Below, in pieces: positions 6,680-13,028 of a stretch of DNA of 20,922 nucleotides. The stretch spans positions 1 to 20,922 of the forward strand of contig WQVS01000010.1 of assembly GCA_009785705.1 (NCBI GenBank). The letters are read 5' to 3'. Below the pieces are notes generated by a model. The model ran no database searches, was not told the origin of the DNA, and saw only the letters and a list, made by a program, of their open reading frames with translations. The translations under genes and the position numbers were made by a program. Numbering within the stretch: the stretch's first letter is position 1; every line of letters begins with the position of its first letter. This DNA comes from Coriobacteriia bacterium. Lineage in GTDB: Bacteria > Actinomycetota > Coriobacteriia > WRKU01 > WQUG01.

Positions 6680-7912
6680 TTAAGGGCGGTCGCCCTCTTC
6701 GTCATCGCTGCTTGAAGATTCGCTGTCGCCATCACTATCGCCATCGCCGTTTTCGGCGGCATCGTCACTGCTCTCTTCAGCCAGCAAGCCGTCGTAGATA
6801 AGCCTCTCTGCGCTATCAAAGTATAGGGGAGAGCGCTCCACCATCATCTCAAGTTCTGCCCAGGCATAATCGATGTTCTCAAAAGTGGGCTCTAGGCCAA
6901 TGCTTGCCTGGAACTCGGGGGCTAACAGGTCAAACTCCACCACTGTTGGGGCAGAGGCTAGGGTTAAGTTAAAGCCCAGAATTTCCCCAGGCACCCCTTT
7001 ATGCATGTAGATGATGCCGTCTTGATTGTTTAGGTAGGCGCGTTCTTCGATGTAGTTCATGGTCAAGAAGTAGACGCCCGCTACGGCAGCAGCAACAAGA
7101 GCTGTCCAAATAAGCGCCCACAACCATAGTTTTGAGCGGGGCTTTTTCTGCTTCATGGCTTTTAGTGCAGCGGCATTTGCGCCCTGCTCTTCATTGACGT
7201 CAACGACTATCACGCTAATGTTGTCGTTACCACCAGCATCAAGTGCTGCCTGTACTAGTTTTTCAGCAGCATGGTTGGGGTCAAGACTGCTGCTTAAGAT
7301 TTGTTCGATTTCTGCATCTTCGACCATGGTGCTTAGGCCGTCGGTGCAGACGAGCAGGCGGTCTCCGCGCAGGATAGTTACATCGAAGGTATCAACATTC
7401 AGATTGGGGTCACTGCCCAGTGCGCGGGTAATGACACTGCGTTGCGGATGCCTGCGTGCCTCTTCGGCAGTTAGGTGTCCACTGCGCATCATCTCGCCCA
7501 CGACAGAATGGTCTTCTGTGACCTGGGATAGTCTGCGGTTACGCAGCAAGTAAGCGCGTGAATCACCGACCTGAGCAAAGACGGCACGGCCGCTTTCCAG
7601 CATAACGGCGGTCATGGTTGTGCCCATACCTTCGCGGCCAAGACCCTTTACAATGCCAGAAATAACTGTCTGATTAGCTGACTGAACTGCACGAGCCAGC
7701 GCTACAGCATCAGGATGCTTTGGGGCATGGTCACGCAGGGTATCAATGGCTAGCGCAGAGGCAACTTCCCCTGATTCATGTCCACCTAGGCCGTCAGCCA
7801 CAGCGTACAGAGGCGGCAGTGCCAGTAACGAATCTTCATTCAAGGCACGAACATTTCCCACATGGGTCAATGCTGCAAAAGGAACAGCATTCCGACTACG
7901 TTTTTTGCTCAT
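6680..7912 (-). CDS. pstP: membrane PP2C-type Ser/Thr phosphatase (PstP-like)
   Basis: This 410-residue protein should dephosphorylate the kinases and substrates of the cell-wall network. The cytoplasmic catalytic domain (about 10-240) shows the PP2C metal-site motifs: NED with D27, ADGLGGH (D40), GMGTT (96-100), QVGDSRAYLL (D117), CTDGLS (D191) and GGNDNISV (D230). One TM segment lies at about 262-287. The remaining ~120 residues are extracytoplasmic and end in a very acidic Asp/Ser/Glu tail. A TM segment plus external domain matches actinobacterial PstP. The start codon overlaps the fhaB stop as ATGA, which implies translational coupling. The only oddity is the long acidic tail, whose role is unknown. 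Confidence 0.93.
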   Translation of the reverse strand: MSKKRSRNAVPFAALTHVGNVRALNEDSLLALPPLYAVADGLGGHESGEVASALAIDTLRDHAPKHPDAVALARAVQSANQTVISGIVKGLGREGMGTTMTAVMLESGRAVFAQVGDSRAYLLRNRRLSQVTEDHSVVGEMMRSGHLTAEEARRHPQRSVITRALGSDPNLNVDTFDVTILRGDRLLVCTDGLSTMVEDAEIEQILSSSLDPNHAAEKLVQAALDAGGNDNISVIVVDVNEEQGANAAALKAMKQKKPRSKLWLWALIWTALVAAAVAGVYFLTMNYIEERAYLNNQDGIIYMHKGVPGEILGFNLTLASAPTVVEFDLLAPEFQASIGLEPTFENIDYAWAELEMMVERSPLYFDSAERLIYDGLLAEESSDDAAENGDGDSDGDSESSSSDDEEGDRP

Positions 7913-8328
7913 CGACCATCTACTTCCAGTACCAGCAGTCCAATTGATATTTTATCGCCGACCATAAGATTTTCAGGTATGGTGACGGGCAATCCGTTCA
8001 GCAAAGTTCCATTAGTAGAGTTCAAATCTTCAATAATCGCCCCATCAGGAATGGGAGTAATGCGCGCATGTTTGCCAGAAATCAAATCATCTGGAACAAA
8101 GATGTCACTACCAGGGGCACGCCCGATGACAATGCTGCTGTTGATGGGCATCGTTGTTCCCAGCAGGGCACTAGGCCCCTGTGTAATCACAATGCTGAGT
8201 TGCGTACCCTTCTTAGAGCGACTACCACTGCGAACCAGCCCAACCCCCGCCTTAATAGCAAAGAGTAAGAAAATGTAGAGGAGCGCGACCAGTAATATCC
8301 GCCCTGCAAACAATAAGACATCTATCAC
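7909..8328 (-). CDS. fhaB: FhaB/FipA-like membrane FHA-domain protein
   Basis: This 139-residue protein has one N-terminal TM segment (about 4-26), a short basic linker and a C-terminal FHA domain that binds phosphothreonine. FHA signature residues are present: GR (69-70), S84-x-K-H87 in ISGKHARI, and NSTNGT (103-108). In Mycobacterium FhaB bridges phosphorylated partners to the divisome. The likely start is GTG, only two bases after the fhaA stop, and no strong ribosome site is visible, so it probably depends on coupling to fhaA. The end overlaps the phosphatase start by four bases. Confidence 0.9.
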   Translation of the reverse strand: MIDVLLFAGRILLVALLYIFLLFAIKAGVGLVRSGSRSKKGTQLSIVITQGPSALLGTTMPINSSIVIGRAPGSDIFVPDDLISGKHARITPIPDGAIIEDLNSTNGTLLNGLPVTIPENLMVGDKISIGLLVLEVDGR

Positions 8329-8330
8329 GG

Positions 8331-9320
8331 CTAAGCCATTCTGCTAGTTTCGTGGTAGATAAGCCTTGAGATTCCCAAGGTAATATGGTCTCCGTCGTGT
8401 AGCTCTATTGCACCGCTTACTTTTTGGTCGTTAACACTGGTGCCATTGGTTGAGCCTAAGTCACGCAGGGACCAACCTTCGCCGTCCCAGAAGAACTCTG
8501 CGTGCTGGCGTGATATGTTGGCGTCTGCTACAGGTAGGTCGCAACTGCTTTGGCGACCTGTTATGTAGCTGCGACCTGGGTCTAGTTCGACTTCGCCCTG
8601 GTCGGGCATTACAAGGCTACCAATACGGGTTATGCTGGGCTTTGCGGGTGGGGTCGCTGGTGCTGCTGCTGGGGTCGCCGGGATTGCTGCTGCTCCGCCG
8701 GCTAAGACAGCGGTAGGGGGACGTCCTCCTTCAAAGTCTGCATCTGTCGAAAGTGGGGCTGCGGCCCCCCAAGAATCTGCGGGGGGAGTAAAGGGTAGAG
8801 CCGTGGGCGGTGGGTCATTTAGCTGAAGTTCGGGCATCTGTTCAGCCTCTACCCTTGCGGGGGTAGGCGCAGGTGCTGCCCTGTGCTGTACTGCTTCAAT
8901 TTCATCAGTAACGCCGGGCACATGGCCTAGCTCCGCATAGATGGCTTCAGCACTCATCTGTTGACCGATAACATCGAACTTACCCTGACGTTTTAGTGCC
9001 TCATCAACGGAGAAGCGCACGACAGGACGGGTAACAAAGGAATAGTCGCGTTCCCGCGCAAAGGCAAGCAGGTGACTTTCCAGTTCCCCTTCGATGGTGG
9101 GGGCTAGGTCACCCATGCTTTCCCCGTCACGGGGCGATATGAAGATAAAGTACACGTTTGACACGTGCATCTTGCCCAGTCCCAACTTGCGTGACCGCGT
9201 CATCTCTTTCGCAGCAGCCCGAGCAAGCTCTGCGGGTTGCACTGGTGATCGAAACACTGCTCCAAACGTCCCTTCTACAACAGTTCCTAGACCTGATTCA
9301 AAATCTCTTAATAGCTTCAT
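8331..9320 (-). CDS. fhaA: FhaA-like protein (DUF3662 + FHA)
   Basis: This 329-residue cytoplasmic protein has an N-terminal DUF3662 domain (about 1-120; opening KLLRDFESGLGTVVEGTFG) and a C-terminal FHA domain (about 230-325). A Pro/Ala-rich linker (145-230) joins them. FHA binding residues are GR (255-256), S270-R-x-H273 and GSTNGT (289-294). In Mycobacterium the FHA domain recognises a phosphothreonine on the MviN/MurJ pseudokinase domain made by PknB and helps control peptidoglycan export; the same role is plausible here. It begins 13 bases after the upstream kinase stop, with only a weak ribosome site, consistent with operon coupling. Linker motifs of type PPTA recur at 171-174 and 201-204; their meaning is unknown. 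Confidence 0.92.
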   Translation of the reverse strand: MKLLRDFESGLGTVVEGTFGAVFRSPVQPAELARAAAKEMTRSRKLGLGKMHVSNVYFIFISPRDGESMGDLAPTIEGELESHLLAFARERDYSFVTRPVVRFSVDEALKRQGKFDVIGQQMSAEAIYAELGHVPGVTDEIEAVQHRAAPAPTPARVEAEQMPELQLNDPPPTALPFTPPADSWGAAAPLSTDADFEGGRPPTAVLAGGAAAIPATPAAAPATPPAKPSITRIGSLVMPDQGEVELDPGRSYITGRQSSCDLPVADANISRQHAEFFWDGEGWSLRDLGSTNGTSVNDQKVSGAIELHDGDHITLGISRLIYHETSRMA

Positions 9321-9333
9321 CGGTATGTCATTT

Positions 9334-10563
9334 CTATCCGCGACGCCTAGCGCGGTTAGCTGCTAGCAATAATCCTAATAGTGCCCCAATTATAAAGACA
9401 GCACCAGCTACCTGGACTACTGCCCAGCGATTGTTACCGCTTAGTAGTAATATGTCAGGTGCAATCCAGGCAATCAGGCAGACTGCCAGCGCGATTCCTG
9501 TGACTGCTTTGAAGGTGGTACTTAAGACGCTGCGTAAGCATCCCTTAGGGCTGCGTGTTTCACGGTGGCTGGCAACTTGCCTTTGGCGGGGGAGCCTGTC
9601 CGTGCCTTCATCGGGTTCATCATTGGTGAGATTTGGGATGAGCTTCTTTAGTTCGCGCTTGCCTGTTGTTGCGGCTGCGCGGTCACCTAATTCGATTAGT
9701 AGGGTATCGTAAAAGTCTTTGACGCTGTCAAAGCGGGCCTCTGGATTACGGGCAAGTGCGCGCGTGAAGATGCCTTCCAAGACAAGGTCGTCTAGGTCGA
9801 GCAGGGCGACCTCGTCCGTCTCTTGCGCTTTAAGCATGTTGTTGATGTTTTCCTTGCGCGAGACTTCTTCAAAATAGGGATATTCATCTGAGAGCAGTTC
9901 GTAGATGACAGCCGCAAGTGCCCACTGGTCGGTGGCTTCGCAGACCTCGTCGCCTGAAAGCTGTTCCAGAGGCATGTAGCCGATTGTGCCTGCGATAGCT
10001 TTGCCGTGTTTAGTCGTGTTTGTGCTGTTGTTGGCGCTGCTCTGTCCAATGTGTGACAGTTGGGCTAGACCGAAATCAGCCAGCTTTATCTGACCTTCTT
10101 GATTAATGAGGATATTTGCGGGCTTTACATCTAGGTGCAGCACCCCATTTTTGTGCGCGTAGATAAGCGCGTCAGCAACTGCCTTCAGGATAGCAGCAAT
10201 GACCTCATGGCTGAGGTATTCACTGGGGATATCGGCAACTGTTAGGCCGTCGATGTCTTCCATTATCAGGTAGGCAACACCGCGTTGTGTGTCTACCTCA
10301 AAGTCAAAGAGAGACACGATGGCAGGATGGGACAACATGGCAGCAGTGCGGGCTTCTTCAAGCCCCAGCAAAGTTGCGTCGCCCAGTCTTGAGTTCGCTG
10401 TTTTGGAGGCGTCCTTTCCGCGGGTAGTGCGCAGCGGTAGCACCTTGATGGCAACGCGACGTGCAATGCGCTCATCAAAGGCACGATAAACAGAAGCAAA
10501 GCCCCCAGAGCCCAGTTGTTCTAGTACCCGGTAGCGTTCAAGTATAAGGTCGTTCTCTCGCAT
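9334..10563 (-). CDS. Ser/Thr protein kinase with C-terminal membrane hairpin, first gene of the cell-wall operon
   Basis: This 409-residue kinase has its domain at about 8-300 and two TM segments near the C terminus (about 352-376 and 381-401) with almost no external part, so it is membrane-held but lacks a sensor domain. In numbering from the ATG at 10563 it shows GSGGFASV (18-25), K40 (VAIK), HLDVKPAN (143-150) and DFG (163-165). The usual HRD arginine is Leu and the APE motif reads PLE, so it is a non-RD type that may not need activation-loop phosphorylation. It occupies the operon where PknA would be expected but is not clearly PknA. The frame extends to a GTG at 10620; I prefer the ATG because a TATACT box lies seven bases before it and the extra residues do not resemble kinase. 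Confidence 0.88.
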   Translation of the reverse strand: MRENDLILERYRVLEQLGSGGFASVYRAFDERIARRVAIKVLPLRTTRGKDASKTANSRLGDATLLGLEEARTAAMLSHPAIVSLFDFEVDTQRGVAYLIMEDIDGLTVADIPSEYLSHEVIAAILKAVADALIYAHKNGVLHLDVKPANILINQEGQIKLADFGLAQLSHIGQSSANNSTNTTKHGKAIAGTIGYMPLEQLSGDEVCEATDQWALAAVIYELLSDEYPYFEEVSRKENINNMLKAQETDEVALLDLDDLVLEGIFTRALARNPEARFDSVKDFYDTLLIELGDRAAATTGKRELKKLIPNLTNDEPDEGTDRLPRQRQVASHRETRSPKGCLRSVLSTTFKAVTGIALAVCLIAWIAPDILLLSGNNRWAVVQVAGAVFIIGALLGLLLAANRARRRG

Positions 10564-10570
10564 ACGCACT

Positions 10571-10576
10571 AGTATA
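10571..10576 (-). promoter_or_regulatory. candidate -10 box for a leaderless cell-wall operon transcript
   Basis: TATACT on the minus strand ends eight bases before the ATG at 10563 (seven intervening bases). This would place the transcription start on or beside the initiator A. No Shine-Dalgarno sequence precedes the ATG; the nearest GGAGG (10612-10608) is about 45 bases away. No good -35 is visible. Confidence 0.4.
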
Positions 10577-10660
10577 AGACAGAGAGCAGAGGGAGCAGAG
10601 CAAGTATCCTCCAAGCACACCCATTCGTTACCTTGGATAGCTCAAGATTTCACATGCCGA

Positions 10661-10726
10661 CTTAACAGCTGCTTAGCGCTCACTTAGCCCCTATTTAGCC
10701 TAGACTTAGCCCCTGCTTAACAATTC
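10661..10726 (+). promoter_or_regulatory. six-unit 11-bp direct-repeat array, probable response-regulator site
   Basis: Six TTA words begin at 10662, 10673, 10684, 10695, 10706 and 10717, exactly 11 bases apart. The units read CTTAACAGCTG, CTTAGCGCTCA, CTTAGCCCCTA, TTTAGCCTAGA, CTTAGCCCCTG and CTTAACAATTC. The array ends directly at a TACAAT box. Tandem direct repeats with an 11-bp period are the recognised pattern for OmpR/PhoB-family regulators (for example PhoB, Bacillus PhoP and actinobacterial PhoP boxes). The array occupies the divergent region between the cell-wall operon and brnTA. It accounts for much of the 10621-10851 gap, which otherwise has no gene I can firmly support. Confidence 0.6.
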
Positions 10727-10732
10727 TACAAT
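10727..10732 (+). promoter_or_regulatory. -10 box (TACAAT) immediately after the repeat array
   Basis: TACAAT matches the -10 consensus at five of six positions. The -35 position falls inside the fifth repeat unit (ACTTAG, 10704-10709), as expected for an activator-dependent promoter. Transcription would begin near 10739 and run rightward through a ~110-base leader into brnT. Confidence 0.45.
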
Positions 10733-10814
10733 CAAGTTTTAATAGCCAGTTGTTATGCTTTCTTCTAGCAGGTGCCAATTTTGTCTCTTTGTGGATACAG
10801 AAAGGTGGGAACTG

Positions 10815-10883
10815 ATGGTAATTATACTTATAAGAAAGATATGGTATACTTATGAAAGCAATACATTTCGAATGGGATTATAA
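10815..10883 (+). CDS. possible 22-residue leader ORF overlapping brnT
   Basis: An ATG at 10815 has the best ribosome site in this region (AAAGGTGG, 10801-10808, six-base spacing). It encodes a 22-residue peptide beginning MVIILIRKIWY and stopping at TAA 10881-10883, overlapping the brnT start in another frame. brnT has no good ribosome site of its own, so this ORF might couple its translation. The same frame is open from an ATG at 10755 without a ribosome site. There is no homology support. Confidence 0.3.
   Translation: MVIILIRKIWYTYESNTFRMGL
10823..10853. promoter_or_regulatory. paired TATACTTAT repeats, candidate BrnA operators
   Basis: TATACTTAT occurs at 10823-10831 and 10845-10853, start-to-start 22 bases, or two helical turns. 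The bases after each copy are also similar (AAGAAAG and GAAAG). The second copy overlaps the brnT start. BrnA-type ribbon-helix-helix antitoxins autorepress by binding just upstream of brnT, so these are natural operator candidates. TATACT could also serve as a -10 element. Confidence 0.4.
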
Positions 10884-11169
10884 CAAGGCAAGCTCCAATA
10901 TTGCAAAACATGGAGTTAGTTTTAGTGAAGCCTCGACAGTCTTTGATGATTTGTGGGCACGCATTACCGATGATCCTAATCATCCAGAGAGCGAGCGGCG
11001 CTTTCTTATCTTAGGGATGAGCAGTAAGCCTCGTTTACTAATAGTTTGTCATTGCTATCGAAATCAGGATGAAGCAATAAGGATTATCTCAGCACGGAAA
11101 GCGACAAAAGCCGAAATAATCAGCTATTTCAAATTTCGGAAAGGACATGGATATGCGCGACGAATATGA
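10852..11169 (+). CDS. brnT: BrnT-family ribonuclease toxin
   Basis: This 105-residue protein carries the BrnT pattern: FEWDYNKASSNIAKHGVSF at residues 5-23, then an EAS-x-VF-D segment, a DD-x-NH-x-E-x-E-RR region, and IRIISARKATKAE toward the end. BrnT toxins are RelE-fold ribonucleases that block translation and are held inactive by BrnA. The length is normal for the family, and the toxin-first gene order is typical. It overlaps brnA by 17 bases if BrnA starts at 11153. Confidence 0.92.
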   Translation: MKAIHFEWDYNKASSNIAKHGVSFSEASTVFDDLWARITDDPNHPESERRFLILGMSSKPRLLIVCHCYRNQDEAIRIISARKATKAEIISYFKFRKGHGYARRI

Positions 11170-11356
11170 CTTTAGCAATTCGAGACCAAACCCTTATGTA
11201 GGAAAAATACGTAAACAGGTAACCATTAGGCTCAATGCAGACACTATTGACTACTTTAAAAGGCAAGCAGGTGAGACAGGAATTCCTTACCAAAATCTTA
11301 TCAACTTGTACTTAACGGATTGTGCTGATAAAGAGAGAAAAATCGTTGTTGAATAG
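11153..11356 (+). CDS. brnA: BrnA-family antitoxin (ribbon-helix-helix)
   Basis: This 67-residue antitoxin should neutralise BrnT and repress the brnTA promoter as a DNA-binding dimer. It shows the family motifs EYDFSNSRPNPY near the N terminus, KQVTIRL (the beta strand that contacts DNA), and GIPYQNLINLYL-x-DCA. An ATG two codons upstream (11147) is also possible, but the ribosome site GGAAAGGA (about 11139-11145) sits too close to it and is well spaced for 11153. Nothing else, and no clear terminator, lies in the 43 bases before the convergent Crp-family gene. Confidence 0.92.
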   Translation: MRDEYDFSNSRPNPYVGKIRKQVTIRLNADTIDYFKRQAGETGIPYQNLINLYLTDCADKERKIVVE

Positions 11357-11399
11357 CTAGCTCATTCACTGCGTGCATCTTTTACTTCCAAGGATTGGC

Positions 11400-12182
11400 T
11401 TAAGTGTTTTTGATGTAGGCTTTCAGTTTTTCTGTATTGACTATAATCTCTTTATATCCTGGACGAATGATTTCTTTGTCGTAGAGGTGCGATATTCCTT
11501 TTGTTACAGTTGCTCGCGAACAGTATAAACTCCCGGCGATTTCAGCCTGTGTAAGAGTAATCGTTTCTTCTGCTTTGCAGACCTCAGGCAAGCGAGCCAT
11601 CAAGAGCCGTGCGATACGATAGCTAGTCGATGCAAGAGCATTTACGGGAAGCCACTTGAGAAGCATGGCGTACATCCTCTCACGGTCTTTCAGTATGACA
11701 TCAAACATTTGAGGATTTCGATAACTAACTTCTTTGAAGGTCACAGGGTTAAAAACGATACCTTTTGATGTGGGACTTGTAGCAATGTCAGGATAGATGA
11801 TAGAAGCATCTAAATCAAAAGGTACAAAATAACTTACAATTGGTGCCTCAACTGTTGCTGTTAAGGGGGGGGGGTTCATTGCTTCAGACTTGAAGCTGTA
11901 GTGTAGTGAGCCTTCTAAAAGTAGTGCAGGAATAGAAATATCCTTAGGGTCAGTAGTTGTCAGATAGTCAGCCAGTAGATGGGCTGACCCATAAAGATTC
12001 TCATCTATAACATTCATTTCGGTACCACATCCAGCCCCATAAAATGAGCCAATCAGCAATGACTCAGCTTCAGTAAAATCAATACTGCGAAGTAGGGGAT
12101 TATCACCATATTCGTTAAGTATTTTGGCAGCCAGAGGGCGGTCTATTTGCTGAATTTCAACCATCAAGTACGTAGTATACAT
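11400..12182 (-). CDS. Crp/Fnr-type transcriptional regulator with poly(C) tract, possibly phase-variable
   Basis: This 260-residue protein has a C-terminal winged helix of Crp type: TLTQAEIAGSLYCSRATVTK (209-228), then a wing region to about 245. A helical dimer-like segment (155-200) precedes it. The N-terminal part (about 1-140) should be the effector domain but shows no cAMP-binding motif and no FNR cysteine cluster, so its ligand is unknown. Codons for N103-P104-P105-P106 form ten C in a row. Losing one base gives a TAA at the tract's edge and gaining one gives a TGA within six codons, either way removing the DNA-binding domain. The gene is divergent from the TerY-like operon and is a natural candidate to control it. 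An alternative start is M7 (12164), nine bases after a TATACT box. Neither start has a ribosome site. Confidence 0.82.
   Translation of the reverse strand: MYTTYLMVEIQQIDRPLAAKILNEYGDNPLLRSIDFTEAESLLIGSFYGAGCGTEMNVIDENLYGSAHLLADYLTTTDPKDISIPALLLEGSLHYSFKSEAMNPPPLTATVEAPIVSYFVPFDLDASIIYPDIATSPTSKGIVFNPVTFKEVSYRNPQMFDVILKDRERMYAMLLKWLPVNALASTSYRIARLLMARLPEVCKAEETITLTQAEIAGSLYCSRATVTKGISHLYDKEIIRPGYKEIIVNTEKLKAYIKNT
11865..11874. repeat. homopolymer G(10) tract inside the Crp-family gene
   Basis: Ten consecutive G on the plus strand (ten C in the coding sense) is the longest G/C mononucleotide run I saw in the window; the next is seven, at 4842-4848. Such tracts are prone to slipped-strand mispairing and underlie phase variation in many bacteria. 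Its immediate context puts stops in both shifted frames. Confidence 0.85.
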
Positions 12183-12186
12183 AAAG

Positions 12187-12199
12187 TACTTATCAAGTA
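12187..12199. promoter_or_regulatory. 13-bp inverted repeat at the regulator start, possible autoregulatory site
   Basis: TACTTATCAAGTA is a perfect inverted repeat (TACTT / AAGTA around a 3-base centre) five bases upstream of the regulator's ATG. ATCAAGTA recurs at 12163-12170. The position would suit autorepression by the Crp-family protein. Confidence 0.3.
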
Positions 12200-12220
12200 G
12201 GCACGATTTCTAGCATCAAG

Positions 12221-12241
12221 AATGCCTAAATATTAGGCATT
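12221..12241. promoter_or_regulatory. 21-bp perfect dyad between the divergent regulator and vWA operon
   Basis: AATGCCTAA (12221-12229) and TTAGGCATT (12233-12241) are perfect inverted repeats around ATA. It sits between two divergent starts and lacks a T-run, so an operator is likelier than a terminator. Crp-family dimers bind dyads of about this size. A candidate promoter for the vWA operon (TTGAGC at 12246-12251 with TTAACT at 12268-12273) would lie just downstream but is weak. The rest of the gap from 12183 to 12320 holds only the vWA ribosome site. Confidence 0.5.
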
Positions 12242-12320
12242 TGGGTTGAGCTCCTTTCTCCCGCTATTTAACTTTGCTGTAATAAAGTATTGATTTTCTG
12301 CAAAGAGGGGGAGAAAGAAC

Positions 12321-13028
12321 ATGGGAACTGAACAAGAAATCTTTAAAGGTGGCGACCCAGTAGACTTGGGGAGAATCCATCAACCGGTAGTTTTGATGCT
12401 AGATACTTCTGAGTCAATGGGCTGGGGGAGTGCGCCCTATAAAATTGACCAACTTAACACAGGGCTGCGTGCCTTTCTTCATAGTTGGCGCGGGCATGAA
12501 CTGGGGACTATTATTGACGCTGCAATAGTGGCTTTTAACTGTACGCCTGAATTGGTGCACAACTTTCATCCCGTTGCAGAAATCGCTGACCCTGCTCCGC
12601 TGCGGGCTGCAGGCACAACTTCAATGGGGGCAGCACTGAACTATTCACTTGATTTAATCGATGAGTATAAGCAGCGATTGAAGATGGCAGGTGTTGAGTA
12701 TCGCTGCCCTTGGATTATCTGCATCACCGATGGTGAGCCAACCGACAGAATAGAAGTTCAACAGGCAACATCGCGCCTGCAGACAGCAGAAACACGAAAT
12801 GCAGTTGTAGGATATTGCTTCGGAGTTGATGGCTTTAGTTCAGAAAAGATGGCTGAAACCTTTGACAAAGAACGCATCTTGCTTCTGAAGAACCACAACT
12901 TTAACGAACTGTTTGAGTTCTTACACAATAGTCTAGTTGTGACCAGTCAGGCAGATGGGGGCAGCAAGGTGGGAGTCAGCATGCCCTCAGATTTAGTGCG
13001 CCCTGACACCTTTACCTTCCAAAGTTAA
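12321..13028 (+). CDS. TerY-like von Willebrand factor A domain protein
   Basis: This 235-residue protein is essentially a single cytoplasmic vWA domain with an intact metal-ion-dependent adhesion site: DTSES (D28, S30, S32), a GTTSMG motif with T99/T100, and ITDGEP (D137). No signal peptide or TM segment is visible. The N-terminal layout, with a conserved central AGTTSMGAAL motif, fits the TerY group. In the TerY-P triad the vWA protein is predicted to be an adaptor or substrate shared by a kinase and a PP2C phosphatase, which are exactly the next two genes. It has a strong ribosome site (GGGGGAG, from about 12307). Its stop overlaps the next start as TAATG, so the two are probably translated in fixed ratio. 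Confidence 0.9.
   Translation: MGTEQEIFKGGDPVDLGRIHQPVVLMLDTSESMGWGSAPYKIDQLNTGLRAFLHSWRGHELGTIIDAAIVAFNCTPELVHNFHPVAEIADPAPLRAAGTTSMGAALNYSLDLIDEYKQRLKMAGVEYRCPWIICITDGEPTDRIEVQQATSRLQTAETRNAVVGYCFGVDGFSSEKMAETFDKERILLLKNHNFNELFEFLHNSLVVTSQADGGSKVGVSMPSDLVRPDTFTFQS

Noticed and set aside
10661..10726. Tandem repeats considered as CRISPR, iteron origin or VNTR
   Set aside because: Units are only 11 bp with no spacers, no cas or rep genes are near, and the conserved part is a short word at fixed helical phase, which fits regulator binding better.
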